Below are positions 35,096-46,185 of a stretch of DNA of 64,000 nucleotides, in pieces (within the stretch, counting starts at the first letter, position 1; each line of letters begins with the position of its first letter). Origin of the DNA: Pelagibius litoralis (GTDB taxonomy: Bacteria; Pseudomonadota; Alphaproteobacteria; Kiloniellales; Kiloniellaceae); NCBI RefSeq assembly GCF_011683915.1, contig NZ_JAAQPH010000011.1, positions 1-64,000 on the forward strand, given 5' to 3'. The position numbers and the translations under genes are program-made. The notes beneath the pieces were generated by a model that worked only from the letters and a program-made list of their open reading frames with translations, did not search any database and was not told where the DNA came from.

Positions 35096-36088
35096 ATGCT
35101 TGTGGAGTCACTACGTTATATTGCGTCGGCGGGCCTGGTGCTCGGCCTGATGGCAGGCCCCGCTCTGGCTGAAAACCTTCGTTACGCCCATGTCGGGTCG
35201 GAAGGCGATATTCAGACCCGCTATGCCGAGGAAGCGACGGCGGCGATCAAAGCGGCCACCGATGACCGCATCACGGTGCAGGTCTTCCCGGCCAGCCAAC
35301 TCGGCGGCGTCGCCGAACTGGTGGACGGCGTGCGCATCGGGTCGATCCAGATGGGCCATCACGATTTCGCATCGCTGGCTCGCATCGCGCCGGAGGTGGC
35401 GGTCTTCAATGCGCCGTTCATCTATCGCGACGGCGCCCACGCGCTCAGCGCGACCGACCCCCGCACCTCCCGGGCGCTTCAGGAAATCAACGAGAAACTG
35501 ATCAGGGAAGGCGGTGTTCGCATCATTGGCCGCCTCTATCGCGGTGCCCGTCATATCTCTTCGAACTTCGAGGTCAAGTCGCCCGACGATCTGGCCGGCA
35601 AGGCGTTTCGGGCCGTGCCGCTCGATCTCTGGGTTTCGATGGTCAAGGGCTTCGGCGCCACGCCGACGCCGGTGGAGGTCTCCGAGCTGCCGACGGCGCT
35701 CATGACCGGCCTTGTGGTTGGGCAGGAAAACCCTCTGACCATGATCAGCGCCAACAAGCTGAACGAGGTGCAGTCTCATGTGGCGATGACCGGTCATATG
35801 CAGTCGGTTCTGGCGATCTTTGTGAATGAGGCCGCGTGGCAGAGGCTGGACGAGGTCGACCGTACGACAATCACCGAGGTTCTAGACCGGAAAGCCAAGG
35901 AGTCTCTCCGCTGGGCTCAGGACTCAGAGGGCGAGTTGATCGCTCAGCTGACCGGTGCCGGCATGACTTTCGTTACCACGGAAAACGGCCTCGACCTTGA
36001 TGCCTTCCGCACACAGGTGCTCAAGCAGATCAATGCCGATTTTCCCGAGTATACCGCCTATATCGAGCAGATCAGCGCAGTCGAATAA
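35096..36088 (+). CDS. TRAP transporter DctP-type solute-binding protein
   Basis: 330 residues with a signal peptide ending ALAEN (about 22-26). DctP-family motifs: YAHVGSEGDIQTRYAEEATA, VQVFPASQLGGVAELVDGVR and LPTALMTGLVVGQENPLT, with the conserved substrate Arg expected in GKAFRAVPLDLW. It binds a carboxylate or sugar acid in the periplasm. AGGGAG precedes ATG 35096, and a strong terminator-like hairpin follows, so it is probably made in excess over the membrane subunits. Confidence 0.92.
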   Translation: MLVESLRYIASAGLVLGLMAGPALAENLRYAHVGSEGDIQTRYAEEATAAIKAATDDRITVQVFPASQLGGVAELVDGVRIGSIQMGHHDFASLARIAPEVAVFNAPFIYRDGAHALSATDPRTSRALQEINEKLIREGGVRIIGRLYRGARHISSNFEVKSPDDLAGKAFRAVPLDLWVSMVKGFGATPTPVEVSELPTALMTGLVVGQENPLTMISANKLNEVQSHVAMTGHMQSVLAIFVNEAAWQRLDEVDRTTITEVLDRKAKESLRWAQDSEGELIAQLTGAGMTFVTTENGLDLDAFRTQVLKQINADFPEYTAYIEQISAVE

Positions 36089-36109
36089 GGCCTGGGTTTG
36101 AGGCAGGGG

Positions 36110-36138
36110 AACGGGCGCCCTGCGCGCCCGTTTCTTTT
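36110..36138 (+). terminator. Partial terminator between dctP- and dctQ-type genes
   Basis: AACGGGCGC pairs with GCGCCCGTT (stem 36110-36132) and TTCTTTTT follows. It probably ends a share of transcripts after the binding-protein gene while allowing read-through to the membrane subunits. Confidence 0.7.
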
Positions 36139-36267
36139 TCCAGGCGCCGGAGCCAAGGGGTTTCGGAGCACCGGAACAGACCCCGCCATCTCCTAGGGGG
36201 TGTCATGGTCGTTTGTCGGCGGCCCTTGGTGCGGCCAGTCCTGAACGCAGGATACTGAACACAGGGA

Positions 36268-36744
36268 ATGACGGAATTGATGGTCATCAGGAAAGCGGTG
36301 GAGGCGCTCAGTGTTGTTCTGTTGGGGGCGCTTGTGGCCGTTCCCTTCATCCAGGTGGTCATGCGCGACGCCTTCGGGGCGCCAATTGTCGGGGCGGAGG
36401 AGCTCACCCGGTTCCTGCTGATCTGTCTCGTCTTTGTCGCCCTTCCGCTGGTGGTCGCCGCCGGCGAGAACATCGTCATGGGTGAGTTCCGTGAGGCATT
36501 GCCGGACAAGCCGCGGCGCGTCCTCAAACTCGCAATCGCCATTCTTGGAATACTGGCCAGCGCCTTTGTCGCCTATGCCACCTGGGTAACGATTCTGGCG
36601 AACCTGAATAACTCGACGCCGACCTTGAAGATTCCGTTCTGGCTGTTTCTGGGGGCGACCTTATTCGGGTTTTGCGGGGTCGTTATCGTCGGTCTGCTTC
36701 AACGCCGCCGGGCGAGGCCAACCAACGGCAACGTGAGGCACTAG
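36268..36744 (+). CDS. TRAP transporter small permease (DctQ-type)
   Basis: 158 residues with four hydrophobic segments (about 10-30, 45-65, 85-110, 125-145). GAEELTRFLLICLVFVALPL is the DctQ signature. It forms the small membrane subunit with the next gene product. The start at 36268 has only GGGA close by; ATG 36280 is an alternative. Confidence 0.88.
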   Translation: MTELMVIRKAVEALSVVLLGALVAVPFIQVVMRDAFGAPIVGAEELTRFLLICLVFVALPLVVAAGENIVMGEFREALPDKPRRVLKLAIAILGILASAFVAYATWVTILANLNNSTPTLKIPFWLFLGATLFGFCGVVIVGLLQRRRARPTNGNVRH

Positions 36745-36753
36745 CACAGGGTC

Positions 36754-38028
36754 ATGGGTATCCTCGTTGTCGTTGCCTTTCTGGTATTCTTCATAGCTGG
36801 TTTTCCGGTCGTCTATGCGATCCTTCTACCGGCTATCGGATATATCCTCATTGAAGGGCTGCCGCTGGGTCTTCTGGCTCAACGGATTACCTATGCCCTC
36901 GACAGTTTTCCCCTTGTCGCCGTACCGATCTTCATTTTCGTCGGCAATCTGATGAATGCCGCCGGCGTTACGAGCCGGATCTTTCATTTCGCCGATACGC
37001 TGGTCGGGCGCGCGCCTGGCGGCCTTGCCCAGGTCAACATCTTCTCGAGCCTGATATTCTCGGGCATGTCGGGCGCCGCCCTCGCCGATGTCGGCGGCCT
37101 GGGCCGGATCGAGATCAAGGCCATGCGCGAAAGAGGTTTCTCTGCCCCTTTTTCCGCGGCGGTCACGGCAGCCTCGGCCGTTGTCGGACCGATCTTCCCA
37201 CCCAGCATTCCTCTGATCGTCTATGGCTCGGTCACCAGCGTATCGATCATCCAGCTTCTGATCGCGGGCATCGTCCCGGCGCTGATCTGCATCGTCTTGC
37301 TGATGATCACGGCGGCGGTCATCGCGTTGCGAAACGACATGCCCCGGGCCCGGCGCTGGCCGACGGGCGGGGAACTGGTCAGCGCCCTGGTTCCGGCCCT
37401 TCCGGCGCTTCTGGCGCCCGTCCTGATGATCGCCGGCATGATGCTGGGAATCTTCACCCCGACCGAGGCCGCCGCGGTCACCGCTGTCTATGTTCTCTTC
37501 ATCAGCGGGGTGATCTATCGCGAGCTGACGCTGTCCCACCTTTTGGGCGCCATGCTGCTGACGGTTCGCAGCACCAGTGCCATCCTCATCATCGTTGCCG
37601 TTGCATCGCTGTTCGGCTGGATCCTCGCGGTCGAGCAGATCCCGCAGGATTTCTCGCGGATGATCCTGTCGCTCTCGCAAGACCCTCTTGTGCTGCTTGT
37701 GATCGCAAACCTGATTTTCTTCATCGCCGGCATGTTTCTGGATTCGACCACGGCCACGTTGCTGGTGGTACCGGTCATTGCGCCGCCGATGGTGATGGCC
37801 GGCGTCGATCCCGTACACTTCGGTATTGTCGTTATCTTCAACCTGATGCTGGGTTTGCTGACGCCGCCGATGGGCCTGTCGCTGTTCCTTATTTCATCGA
37901 TCGCGGACATCTCGCTGCGCCAGTTGCTCAAAGCGCTTGTTCCGTTCTATGTCCCGCTTCTCCTGACCTTGGCAATCATCACCTTCGCGCCGGATCTGGT
38001 TCTCTGGCTTCCAAGCTTTCTGCGCTAG
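36754..38028 (+). CDS. TRAP transporter large permease (DctM-type)
   Basis: 424 residues, about 12 hydrophobic spans. DctM signatures: VAVPIFIFVGNLMNAAGVTS, SLIFSGMSGAALADVGGLG, VVGPIFPPSIPLIVYG and MLGLLTPPMGLSLFLIS. It carries substrate with Na+ across the inner membrane. Nine bases separate it from dctQ, and rpiB follows after 26, so they probably form one transcript. Confidence 0.92.
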   Translation: MGILVVVAFLVFFIAGFPVVYAILLPAIGYILIEGLPLGLLAQRITYALDSFPLVAVPIFIFVGNLMNAAGVTSRIFHFADTLVGRAPGGLAQVNIFSSLIFSGMSGAALADVGGLGRIEIKAMRERGFSAPFSAAVTAASAVVGPIFPPSIPLIVYGSVTSVSIIQLLIAGIVPALICIVLLMITAAVIALRNDMPRARRWPTGGELVSALVPALPALLAPVLMIAGMMLGIFTPTEAAAVTAVYVLFISGVIYRELTLSHLLGAMLLTVRSTSAILIIVAVASLFGWILAVEQIPQDFSRMILSLSQDPLVLLVIANLIFFIAGMFLDSTTATLLVVPVIAPPMVMAGVDPVHFGIVVIFNLMLGLLTPPMGLSLFLISSIADISLRQLLKALVPFYVPLLLTLAIITFAPDLVLWLPSFLR

Positions 38029-38054
38029 CCGCTTCCCATCAAAAGGATCATCTC

Positions 38055-38504
38055 ATGCGTCTCGTCATCGGTTCCGATCATGCAGGCTTCCCGCTCAAAG
38101 CGCTGGTCATGGAACATGTTCGCGCTCTCGGTCACGAGGTGACGGATGTCGGATCGTATGACGAGCAGCCGGTGGACTTTCCCGATATAGCCCGGCAGGT
38201 GACGGATGCAATCGCCAATAAAGAGGCCGACCGTGGTCTGATGGTGTGCGGTACGGGCGTCGGCGCATCGATTGCCGCCAACAAGGTGAGGGGTATCCGC
38301 GCCGCCGTTTGCCATGATGTCCACTCCGCCCATCAGGCGGTCGAGCATGATGATGTGAATGTCATGTGCATCGGCGCCCAGATCGTCGGTGCCTGGCTCG
38401 CGAAAGACCTGATCAGCGCCTACCTCCGGGCCGAGTTTTCGGCCGATGAAGACTTCCGGCGGCGCGTCGAGAAGCTCCACCAGATGGACCGCGAGCGGAA
38501 TTGA
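38055..38504 (+). CDS. rpiB: Ribose-5-phosphate isomerase B (RpiB/LacAB family)
   Basis: 149 residues, normal length. IGSDHAGFPLKALV opens the family; MVCGTGVGASIAANKVRGIR holds the catalytic Cys and the anion-binding loop; HDVHSAHQAVEHDDVNVMC contains the conserved His. It interconverts aldose and ketose phosphates. Behind a TRAP transporter and FadR-type regulator it may act on a pentose or a sugar-acid derivative rather than ribose 5-phosphate. Confidence 0.88.
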   Translation: MRLVIGSDHAGFPLKALVMEHVRALGHEVTDVGSYDEQPVDFPDIARQVTDAIANKEADRGLMVCGTGVGASIAANKVRGIRAAVCHDVHSAHQAVEHDDVNVMCIGAQIVGAWLAKDLISAYLRAEFSADEDFRRRVEKLHQMDRERN

Positions 38505-38577
38505 CACGTTAAGTGGGTGGTAGGTGATCTAAGCCAGTGTCCGGCTCGAAACCTGTGTTGCATCGAGGGCGGGTTGC

Positions 38578-38887
38578 GGCAGTGTCAGAGCAAATTGCTT
38601 GAGCGTCGAAAGCGCGTCTCGTAGCGTCCTCGGATGAGGAATCCGTTCCGATACTCCAAGACATCGCCCGAGGTCATCCGCCTGGCAGTGATGATGATGT
38701 ATGTCCGTTATCCGCTATCGCTGCGGCAGGTCTTCGTCCCGCCTGAGCGACAAGGGATAGCGGACATAAAACATCACCGTGAGGCGGATCACCTCCGGCG
38801 AACTGTTGAAATAGCGCAAGGGGCTGCGCATCACTGGAGACTATGGAACTCTCCTACCTGGCTCAACTCATTTGCTCTGACCCTGCT
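38578..38887. repeat. Inverted pair of IS6-family end fragments
   Basis: The outer words GCAGTGTCAGAGCAAAT (right after 38578) and GCAGGGTCAGAGCAAAT (reverse strand, ending 38886) mirror each other. Inside, the plus strand from 38634 reads MRNPFRYSKTSPEVIRLAV then MYVRYPLSLRQ, the start of an IS6-type transposase. The minus strand reads SSPEVIRLTVMFYVRYPLSL back towards the centre. So two 5' ends of related IS6 elements face each other and both are truncated after about 33 codons. No functional transposase remains. Confidence 0.75.
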
Positions 38888-39210
38888 CAAGGACGGGGCC
38901 TGGGCCAGGGCGGCAACTGATACATCCCGCAAAGTCACGGCAGCGCCGGACCGGCAGCCAACTGTCCTGTGACACTTCTTGGTCAAGACGTATCCATTGA
39001 GCCAGATCAAGAGGTTCCCGATAGAGTCGAGTCAAATTGTAATCTATGATTGTGCTGTGCTGACCCCGAAGGCTCCGGGGCCGCGCAATCGTTCTATGGA
39101 GAAAGGGTCTACAAGGCGAAACAGCGCTGGCTCAGCGGGAAGCAGCGCTCAGAGCACAGCACGAACAATGCTTTCCATCCGGTGAGGCGGCGCTTTGTAG
39201 GATCACGAAC
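38888..39210. other. Intergenic region, no gene supported
   Basis: I see no family-like frame, hairpin or known repeat in this stretch; it separates the IS6 relics from the PepSY-like fragment. Confidence 0.4.
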
Positions 39211-41740
<2,530 letters not shown>

Positions 41741-41776
41741 GCCCTACCGCCGTCACAAATTCATGCGCCACGGCAA

Positions 41777-41866
41777 GGTCCCCCCGCACGCGCGGGGACA
41801 GGCCCCAAACTGACGAAGCGGGGCGAGCTTCAGGAAGGGTTCCCCCAACCGCGTGGGGATAGCCCC
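41777..41866. CRISPR. One-spacer type I-E-like CRISPR relic
   Basis: Two 29-nt units at 41777-41805 and 41838-41866 match at 22 of 29 positions (GGTCCCCCCGCACG.. and GGTTCCCCCAACCG..; both continue GGGGA.AG and end CCC) and enclose exactly 32 nt. The 29/32 geometry, the GGTTCCCC-like start and the palindromic core are those of type I-E arrays. Both repeats are diverged and no cas gene is in the window. An alternative reading is a pair of GC-rich hairpins after katG. Confidence 0.6.
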
Positions 41867-41892
41867 CCAGCTGCCATCATACTGAGACAGTA

Positions 41893-41932
41893 AGCGAATG
41901 TCGGTTTCGGTGGTTGCAGGCCCCCGCAACCA
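41893..41932 (+). repeat. att-like word ending in the tRNA-fMet 3' 13-mer
   Basis: A 23-nt word (41893-41915) repeats the sequence at 1746-1768 with one mismatch. It runs into GTTGCAGGCCCCCGCAACCA, whose last 13 bases (41920-41932) equal the tRNA-fMet 3' end and recur at 16964-16976 and 32294-32306 in the same orientation. Confidence 0.55.
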
Positions 41933-41935
41933 GCA

Positions 41936-41972
41936 AAAAGCGCCGCTAAGTCAAAAGCTTAGCGGCGCTTTT
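41936..41972. terminator. Strong bidirectional terminator
   Basis: AAAAGCGCCGCTAAG (41936-41950) and CTTAGCGGCGCTTTT (41958-41972) form a 15-bp perfect stem with A- and T-runs on both sides. It can end transcription from katG and from the opposite polyamine operon. Confidence 0.8.
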
Positions 41973-42081
41973 CTTTGCGCAAATGCAAAGGAACAAACAG
42001 GCGGAGAGGCGCATTCGCAACCCGAAGCACTTGCTGACTTCAAGCCTGTCGTGACAGTGAGCGGTTTTTTTTGGTTTCCTA

Positions 42082-42141
42082 GATCGGATCATGTTTTGAC
42101 GGAACCACTTCGTGGTTTCGACAAAACATGTGAATCCGATC
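42082..42141. repeat. Long imperfect palindrome 1
   Basis: GATCGGAT-CATGTTTTG-ACGGAACCAC, loop TTC, then GTGGTTTCGACAAAACATG and ATCCGATC: almost the whole 60 bases folds on itself. It resembles the intergenic palindromic repeats scattered in alphaproteobacterial genomes. Confidence 0.7.
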
Positions 42142-42154
42142 GACATCAAACAGT

Positions 42155-42221
42155 TAGAGCAGATTCACCGGGTTGATGGATCGCTTTCAGCGAGTCCATC
42201 CAACCCGGTGAATCTGCTCTA
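42155..42221. repeat. Long near-perfect palindrome 2
   Basis: TAGAGCAGATTCACCGGGTT pairs with AACCCGGTGAATCTGCTCTA, and GATGGA / TCCATC plus CGCT / AGCG extend the stem inward, leaving a tiny loop. It is separated by 13 bp from palindrome 1 and lies just beyond the stop of the polyamine operon. Confidence 0.75.
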
Positions 42222-42267
42222 GACATAGTCCGTAAACGGCCTGGGCCGTGGGATTTTCCCACTTCCC

Positions 42268-43308
42268 CTATCGGAAAGCGTCGCGGGCGGCATCGGAGCT
42301 GGCGAGAAAGGCGGTGAGATTGTCGCCGAAGGCGTCGCAGAGATAGCCTCCCTCCTGAACGATCACCGTCGGCAGCCCGAGGTCCGCCAGCCTCTGGCCG
42401 ATCTGGCCGAAGCCCCCGGTGGTGACGGACAGCCCGCCGAAGGGGTCGCCTTCGAAGGCGTCGAGCCCGAGGGCGACGACGAGCGCCCCCGGAGCGAAGG
42501 CCTCAACGGACTCCAGGCCGCAGTCAAGAGCGCCGAGGAAGGCGTCGTCCTGGGCTCCGCGCGGCAGCGGCAGATTGAGATTGTAGCCGAGGCCCGGACC
42601 CTCGCCGCGCTCGTGGGCGTGGCCCCAGAAGAAGGGGTAGAAGCGGACCGGGTCGGCATGGACTGAAATGGTCAGCACATCGGCGCGCCGGTAAAAGATG
42701 CCCTGGGTACCGTTGCCGTGGTGCAGGTCGACGTCGACGATGGCCACCCTCTCGTGGTCGCCGCGCAGTACCATCGCGGCGACGGCGGCGTTGTTCACGA
42801 AGCAGAAGCCGCCTGCCAGGTCGGTGAAAGCGTGATGCCCCGGTGGGCGGCAGAGCGCGTAGGCCACCGGCGCGCCGTCGAGGACGTGGTGGGCGCCGGC
42901 GGCCGCCGTGTTGGCGCTCCAGCGGATCGACTCCCAGCTGCCCGGGCCGATGGGGCAGGCGGTGTCTGCCATGTGATAGCCCGCCTGGCCGACGGCGGAG
43001 AGCGGATAGCTCGCGTCGCGCCGGTCAGGGTGGATGTTGGGGATTACCTCGGCGGAGGCATCGGGGATGCGGGCCCAGCGCTCGTAGATGTTGGCGAGGA
43101 AGCGGACGTAGTCCGGCGTGTGCACGGCGGCGATGGGGCCGAGGCCATGGTCCGAGGGCTCCGCAATGTCATGCCCGGCGGGCGCGGCGGTCTGCAGCAG
43201 GCGGTCCAGGCGCTCCGGCACCTCAGGATTGGGTTGCGGGGCGCCGTTGACCAGGAAGCTGCGCGGGTAGTGAATCTTCTGCCGCTCGGCGGCGCAAAAC
43301 ACCTTCAT
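42268..43308 (-). CDS. Histone-deacetylase-family acetylpolyamine amidohydrolase
   Basis: 346 residues, the size of bacterial acetylpolyamine amidohydrolases. RPPGHHA (154-160) gives the active-site His pair; VDVDLHHGNGTQGIFY (191-206) supplies zinc ligands D194 and H196; GLDAFEGDPFGG holds the third ligand; GYNLNLPLPRG follows the family. It should remove acetyl groups from N-acetylated polyamines or amines in the cytoplasm. It is the last gene of an eight-gene minus-strand operon with a polyamine-type ABC importer and overlaps the acetyltransferase gene by 4 bp. Confidence 0.9.
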   Translation of the reverse strand: MKVFCAAERQKIHYPRSFLVNGAPQPNPEVPERLDRLLQTAAPAGHDIAEPSDHGLGPIAAVHTPDYVRFLANIYERWARIPDASAEVIPNIHPDRRDASYPLSAVGQAGYHMADTACPIGPGSWESIRWSANTAAAGAHHVLDGAPVAYALCRPPGHHAFTDLAGGFCFVNNAAVAAMVLRGDHERVAIVDVDLHHGNGTQGIFYRRADVLTISVHADPVRFYPFFWGHAHERGEGPGLGYNLNLPLPRGAQDDAFLGALDCGLESVEAFAPGALVVALGLDAFEGDPFGGLSVTTGGFGQIGQRLADLGLPTVIVQEGGYLCDAFGDNLTAFLASSDAARDAFR

Positions 43309-43829
43309 GCGTCGGTTCCCTTCGCGCTGGCTGCCAGCTCGGCGAAGGCGCTTTCATTCAGCACGTAAATCTGCTCCGGCTGCGAATGGCTGAGCCCCGT
43401 GCGCTGGTAGAAGGCCTGCGCCCGGGTGTTGTCGTCGTCAACGGAGAGGCGCAGGTAGCTGCCGCCGCGCGCCCGGGCGATGGCGGCGGTCTCGGCCAGC
43501 AGCCGGCGGCCGACGCCGAGGCCGCGGGCGCTATCGGCGACGATAAGGTCCTGCACATAGAGGCCGCGCCGGCCGCGCCAGGTGGAATAGCTGCCGAAGA
43601 ACAGGCAGAGGCCAACGGCCTCGCCGCCGACTTCGGCGATCAGTGCCTCGAAGGCCGGGTCGGCGCCGAAACCGTCGCGGGCGATGTCCGCCACGCTGGA
43701 GATCACCTTGTCCATCGCGTCGCGGCTTCTGGCCAGTTCCACGATCAGGCTGTAGACGGCCTGCGCATCGGCCTTGCCGGCCAGACGGACCGTCACGTCC
43801 TTCGGGCTTTGTGCTTGGTCGCCGGTCAT
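43305..43829 (-). CDS. GNAT-family N-acetyltransferase
   Basis: 174 residues from ATG 43829; a much longer frame exists but its upstream part is antisense to nothing real and overlaps the BKACE gene. GNAT motifs: VTVRLAGKADAQAVYSLIVE at the start, YVQDLIVADSARGLGVGRRL (motif A, acetyl-CoA loop) and AFYQRTGLSHS near the end. The YSTWRGRRGLYVQDL segment is typical of diamine/thialysine-type acetyltransferases. Its stop and start overlap both neighbours (ATGA, TGATG), indicating tight coupling with the deacetylase. Confidence 0.88.
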   Translation of the reverse strand: MTGDQAQSPKDVTVRLAGKADAQAVYSLIVELARSRDAMDKVISSVADIARDGFGADPAFEALIAEVGGEAVGLCLFFGSYSTWRGRRGLYVQDLIVADSARGLGVGRRLLAETAAIARARGGSYLRLSVDDDNTRAQAFYQRTGLSHSQPEQIYVLNESAFAELAASAKGTDA

Positions 43830-44761
43830 CAGAAGGCGACCCGGTCGCCGCCCTTGAGGGCCAGGCTCTCGCGCACTTCGCCCGGTTTGGCAGCTTCGTA
43901 GCCCAGTTCCTCGATGATCCGGCGGATTTTCCCGACCTGCTGGGCATTGCTGGTGGCGAGTTCGCCCTGGCCGATGGTCAGGCTGTCTTCCAGGCCGACA
44001 CGCACGTTGCCGCCGAGGATGACGCTCATGGTGCCCAGCGGCATCTGGTGCCGTCCGGCGGCCAGTACGGAGAACTGATAGGCGTCGCCCAGCAAGCGGT
44101 CCGCCGTGGCCTTCATGTGCAGAAGCTGTTCCGGGGCGGCGTCGATGCCGCCGAGGACGCCGAGCACGAACTGCAGGAATATCGGCGGCTTGATCAGGCC
44201 TTCCGCCAGATAGAAGGCGACGGTCTGGATATGGCCGATGTCGTAGCACTCGAACTCGAAGCGGGTGCCGCAGCCGTCGCCGAGCCGATCGAGGACGCTT
44301 TCGATGTCGCGGAAGGTGTTCTTGAAGACGGCGTTCTTCGAGGCCTCCAGAAAGCCGGGCTCCCAGCCGTGCTTCCACTCGCTGTAGCGGCGTTGCAGGG
44401 GGAAGGTGCCGAAGTTCATGGAGCCCATGTTCAGCGAGCACATCTCCGGAGCGGCCTTCAGCGGCGCGGCGAGACGCTCGTCGAGCGTCATCTGCGCGCT
44501 GCCGCCGGTGGTGATGTTCACCACGGCGTCGCAGGCCTGCTTGATGCGCGGCAGGAAGGCCATGAAGTCGGCGGGATCGGCCGAGGGGCGCCCGTCCTTG
44601 GGATCGCGCGCGTGCAGGTGAAGGATCGCGGCGCCGGCCTCGGCGGCGGCGACGGCCTGCTCGGCGATCTCGTCCGGGGTGACCGGCAGGTGCGGGCTCA
44701 TGGTCGGCGTGTGGATCGAGCCGGTGACCGCGCAGGTGATGATGATCTTCCTGGAGGGCAT
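43829..44761 (-). CDS. BKACE-family beta-keto acid cleavage enzyme (DUF849)
   Basis: 310 residues from ATG 44761 (MPSRKIIITCAVTGSIHTPT). Zinc-binding HLHARDP (H48, H50) and VNITTGGSAQMTLDERLAAP are diagnostic; the family uses acetyl-CoA to cleave a beta-keto acid into acetoacetate and a CoA ester, as 3-keto-5-aminohexanoate cleavage enzyme does. The substrate varies widely in the family. Here an aminotransferase just upstream could generate the keto acid from a polyamine-derived amino acid. Confidence 0.9.
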   Translation of the reverse strand: MPSRKIIITCAVTGSIHTPTMSPHLPVTPDEIAEQAVAAAEAGAAILHLHARDPKDGRPSADPADFMAFLPRIKQACDAVVNITTGGSAQMTLDERLAAPLKAAPEMCSLNMGSMNFGTFPLQRRYSEWKHGWEPGFLEASKNAVFKNTFRDIESVLDRLGDGCGTRFEFECYDIGHIQTVAFYLAEGLIKPPIFLQFVLGVLGGIDAAPEQLLHMKATADRLLGDAYQFSVLAAGRHQMPLGTMSVILGGNVRVGLEDSLTIGQGELATSNAQQVGKIRRIIEELGYEAAKPGEVRESLALKGGDRVAF

Positions 44762-44768
44762 GGCCGCG

Positions 44769-46151
44769 CTATGCCTCCGCCGGAAGGGTCGACAGGCCGG
44801 CTTCGGCGGCAAAGATGACGAGGCTTTCCTCGAGCAGTCGGAGGATCTCGGCGATCTCGGCCTCATCGACGATCATTGGCGGGCAGACCATGAAGTGGTC
44901 GCCCTCCAGACCGCCGCGGGTGCGCCGCGAGTAGATGATCAGGCCCTTCTCGTAAGCGATCTCGACCAGGCGGCTGTGGGCGTTCAGGGCCGGCGGCAGC
45001 GGTTGCATCGTCTGGCGGTCGGTGACCGTCTCGAAGGCGAGCAGCAAACCAAGGCCACGCACGTCGCCGATGAAGGGACAGCGCGCCATCAACCCGGCGA
45101 GCCCGGACTTCAACAGCCCACCCATACGGGTGGCATTGCCCATCAGGTCGCGGCTTTCGATCTCCTCGAGAACCGCCAGGCCCGCGGCGCAGGCCAGGGG
45201 GTTGCCGGCGTAGGTGTGACCGTGGATGAACCCGCCCGCGTCGAGCACCGGCTCGACCAGGCGGCGGTCGGCGACCATGGCGCCGAGGGGGGCGTAGCCG
45301 GCGGCGAATCCCTTGGACAGCGCGACGATATCGGGCCGCAGGTTCCAGTGCTCGGCGGCCAGAAAGCGCCCGGTGCGGCCGACGCCGCTCATCACTTCGT
45401 CGAGGATCAGCAAAATGCCGTATTCGTCGCAGATCTCGCGGATGCGGGCATAGTAGCTGTCCGGGGCGACCAGCGCGCCGGTCGAGGCGCCGCCGACCGG
45501 TTCCATGATGAAGGCGAGAACGGTCTCGGGACCCTGCCGGCGGATTTCCGCGCGCAGCATCTCGGCGTAGCGCAGGCCGCGCGCCTTCCAGTCCAGGCTG
45601 TCGCTATCGAGGTAGCAGGTCGGTGCCGGGATCTTCGGCATCTCCTGCATCATCGGCGCGAAGGGCGCGGTCATCGGCGTGTAGCCGGTAACGGCGAGCG
45701 CGCCGAGCGTTGCGCCGTGATAGGAGGGATAGCGCGAGATCACTTTGTAGCGGCCGGCCTGTCCGGTGGCGAGCGCGTGCTGGCGGGCGAGCTTCAGGCA
45801 GGATTCGACGGCTTCCGATCCACCGGACACGAAGAACACGCGGTCGAGGCCTTCGGGCAGGCGTTGGGCGATGCGTCTTGCCAGGGTCTCCGCGGCCTCG
45901 TTCTCGAAGTGCAGGCGATAGGCGAAGGTGGTCTCCTCCATCTGCTGGCGCATGGCCGCGAGGACGCGCGGGTTGCCGTGGCCGATGTTGGCGACCATAG
46001 CGCCGCTCGATCCGTCGATGTAGCGGCGGCCGTCGCGGTCCCAGAAATAGATACCCTCGGCGCGCGCCACGATGGGGCGCCGCGTACGAGACTGGTAGAA
46101 GAGGTTGGAAGGATCGCGCGTCTCGGCGGCGATCGCGGTGGTGGCAGTCAT
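44769..46151 (-). CDS. Class III PLP-dependent aminotransferase
   Basis: 460 residues. SGGSEAVESCLKLARQ binds the cofactor phosphate, LILDEVMSGVGRTG holds the PLP-binding Asp, and ALSKGFAAGYAPLGAMV contains the Schiff-base Lys. GHTYAGNPLACAAG is typical of omega-amino-acid:pyruvate transaminases. It should move the terminal amine of a diamine or omega-amino acid onto pyruvate or another keto acid. It is followed after 7 bp by the BKACE gene. Confidence 0.9.
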   Translation of the reverse strand: MTATTAIAAETRDPSNLFYQSRTRRPIVARAEGIYFWDRDGRRYIDGSSGAMVANIGHGNPRVLAAMRQQMEETTFAYRLHFENEAAETLARRIAQRLPEGLDRVFFVSGGSEAVESCLKLARQHALATGQAGRYKVISRYPSYHGATLGALAVTGYTPMTAPFAPMMQEMPKIPAPTCYLDSDSLDWKARGLRYAEMLRAEIRRQGPETVLAFIMEPVGGASTGALVAPDSYYARIREICDEYGILLILDEVMSGVGRTGRFLAAEHWNLRPDIVALSKGFAAGYAPLGAMVADRRLVEPVLDAGGFIHGHTYAGNPLACAAGLAVLEEIESRDLMGNATRMGGLLKSGLAGLMARCPFIGDVRGLGLLLAFETVTDRQTMQPLPPALNAHSRLVEIAYEKGLIIYSRRTRGGLEGDHFMVCPPMIVDEAEIAEILRLLEESLVIFAAEAGLSTLPAEA

Positions 46152-46185
46152 GAAGGCGGTCTTTCCTTGGGGTCTCTTGGTGGTT

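Noticed and set aside
38634-38972. A 112-codon frame taken as a gene
   Set aside because: Only its first 33 codons resemble an IS6 transposase; the rest crosses the centre of an inverted pair of IS fragments.
43830-44441. Long upstream extension of the acetyltransferase frame
   Set aside because: It is an out-of-frame reading of the BKACE gene; the ATG at 43829 with a TGATG overlap fits the operon.
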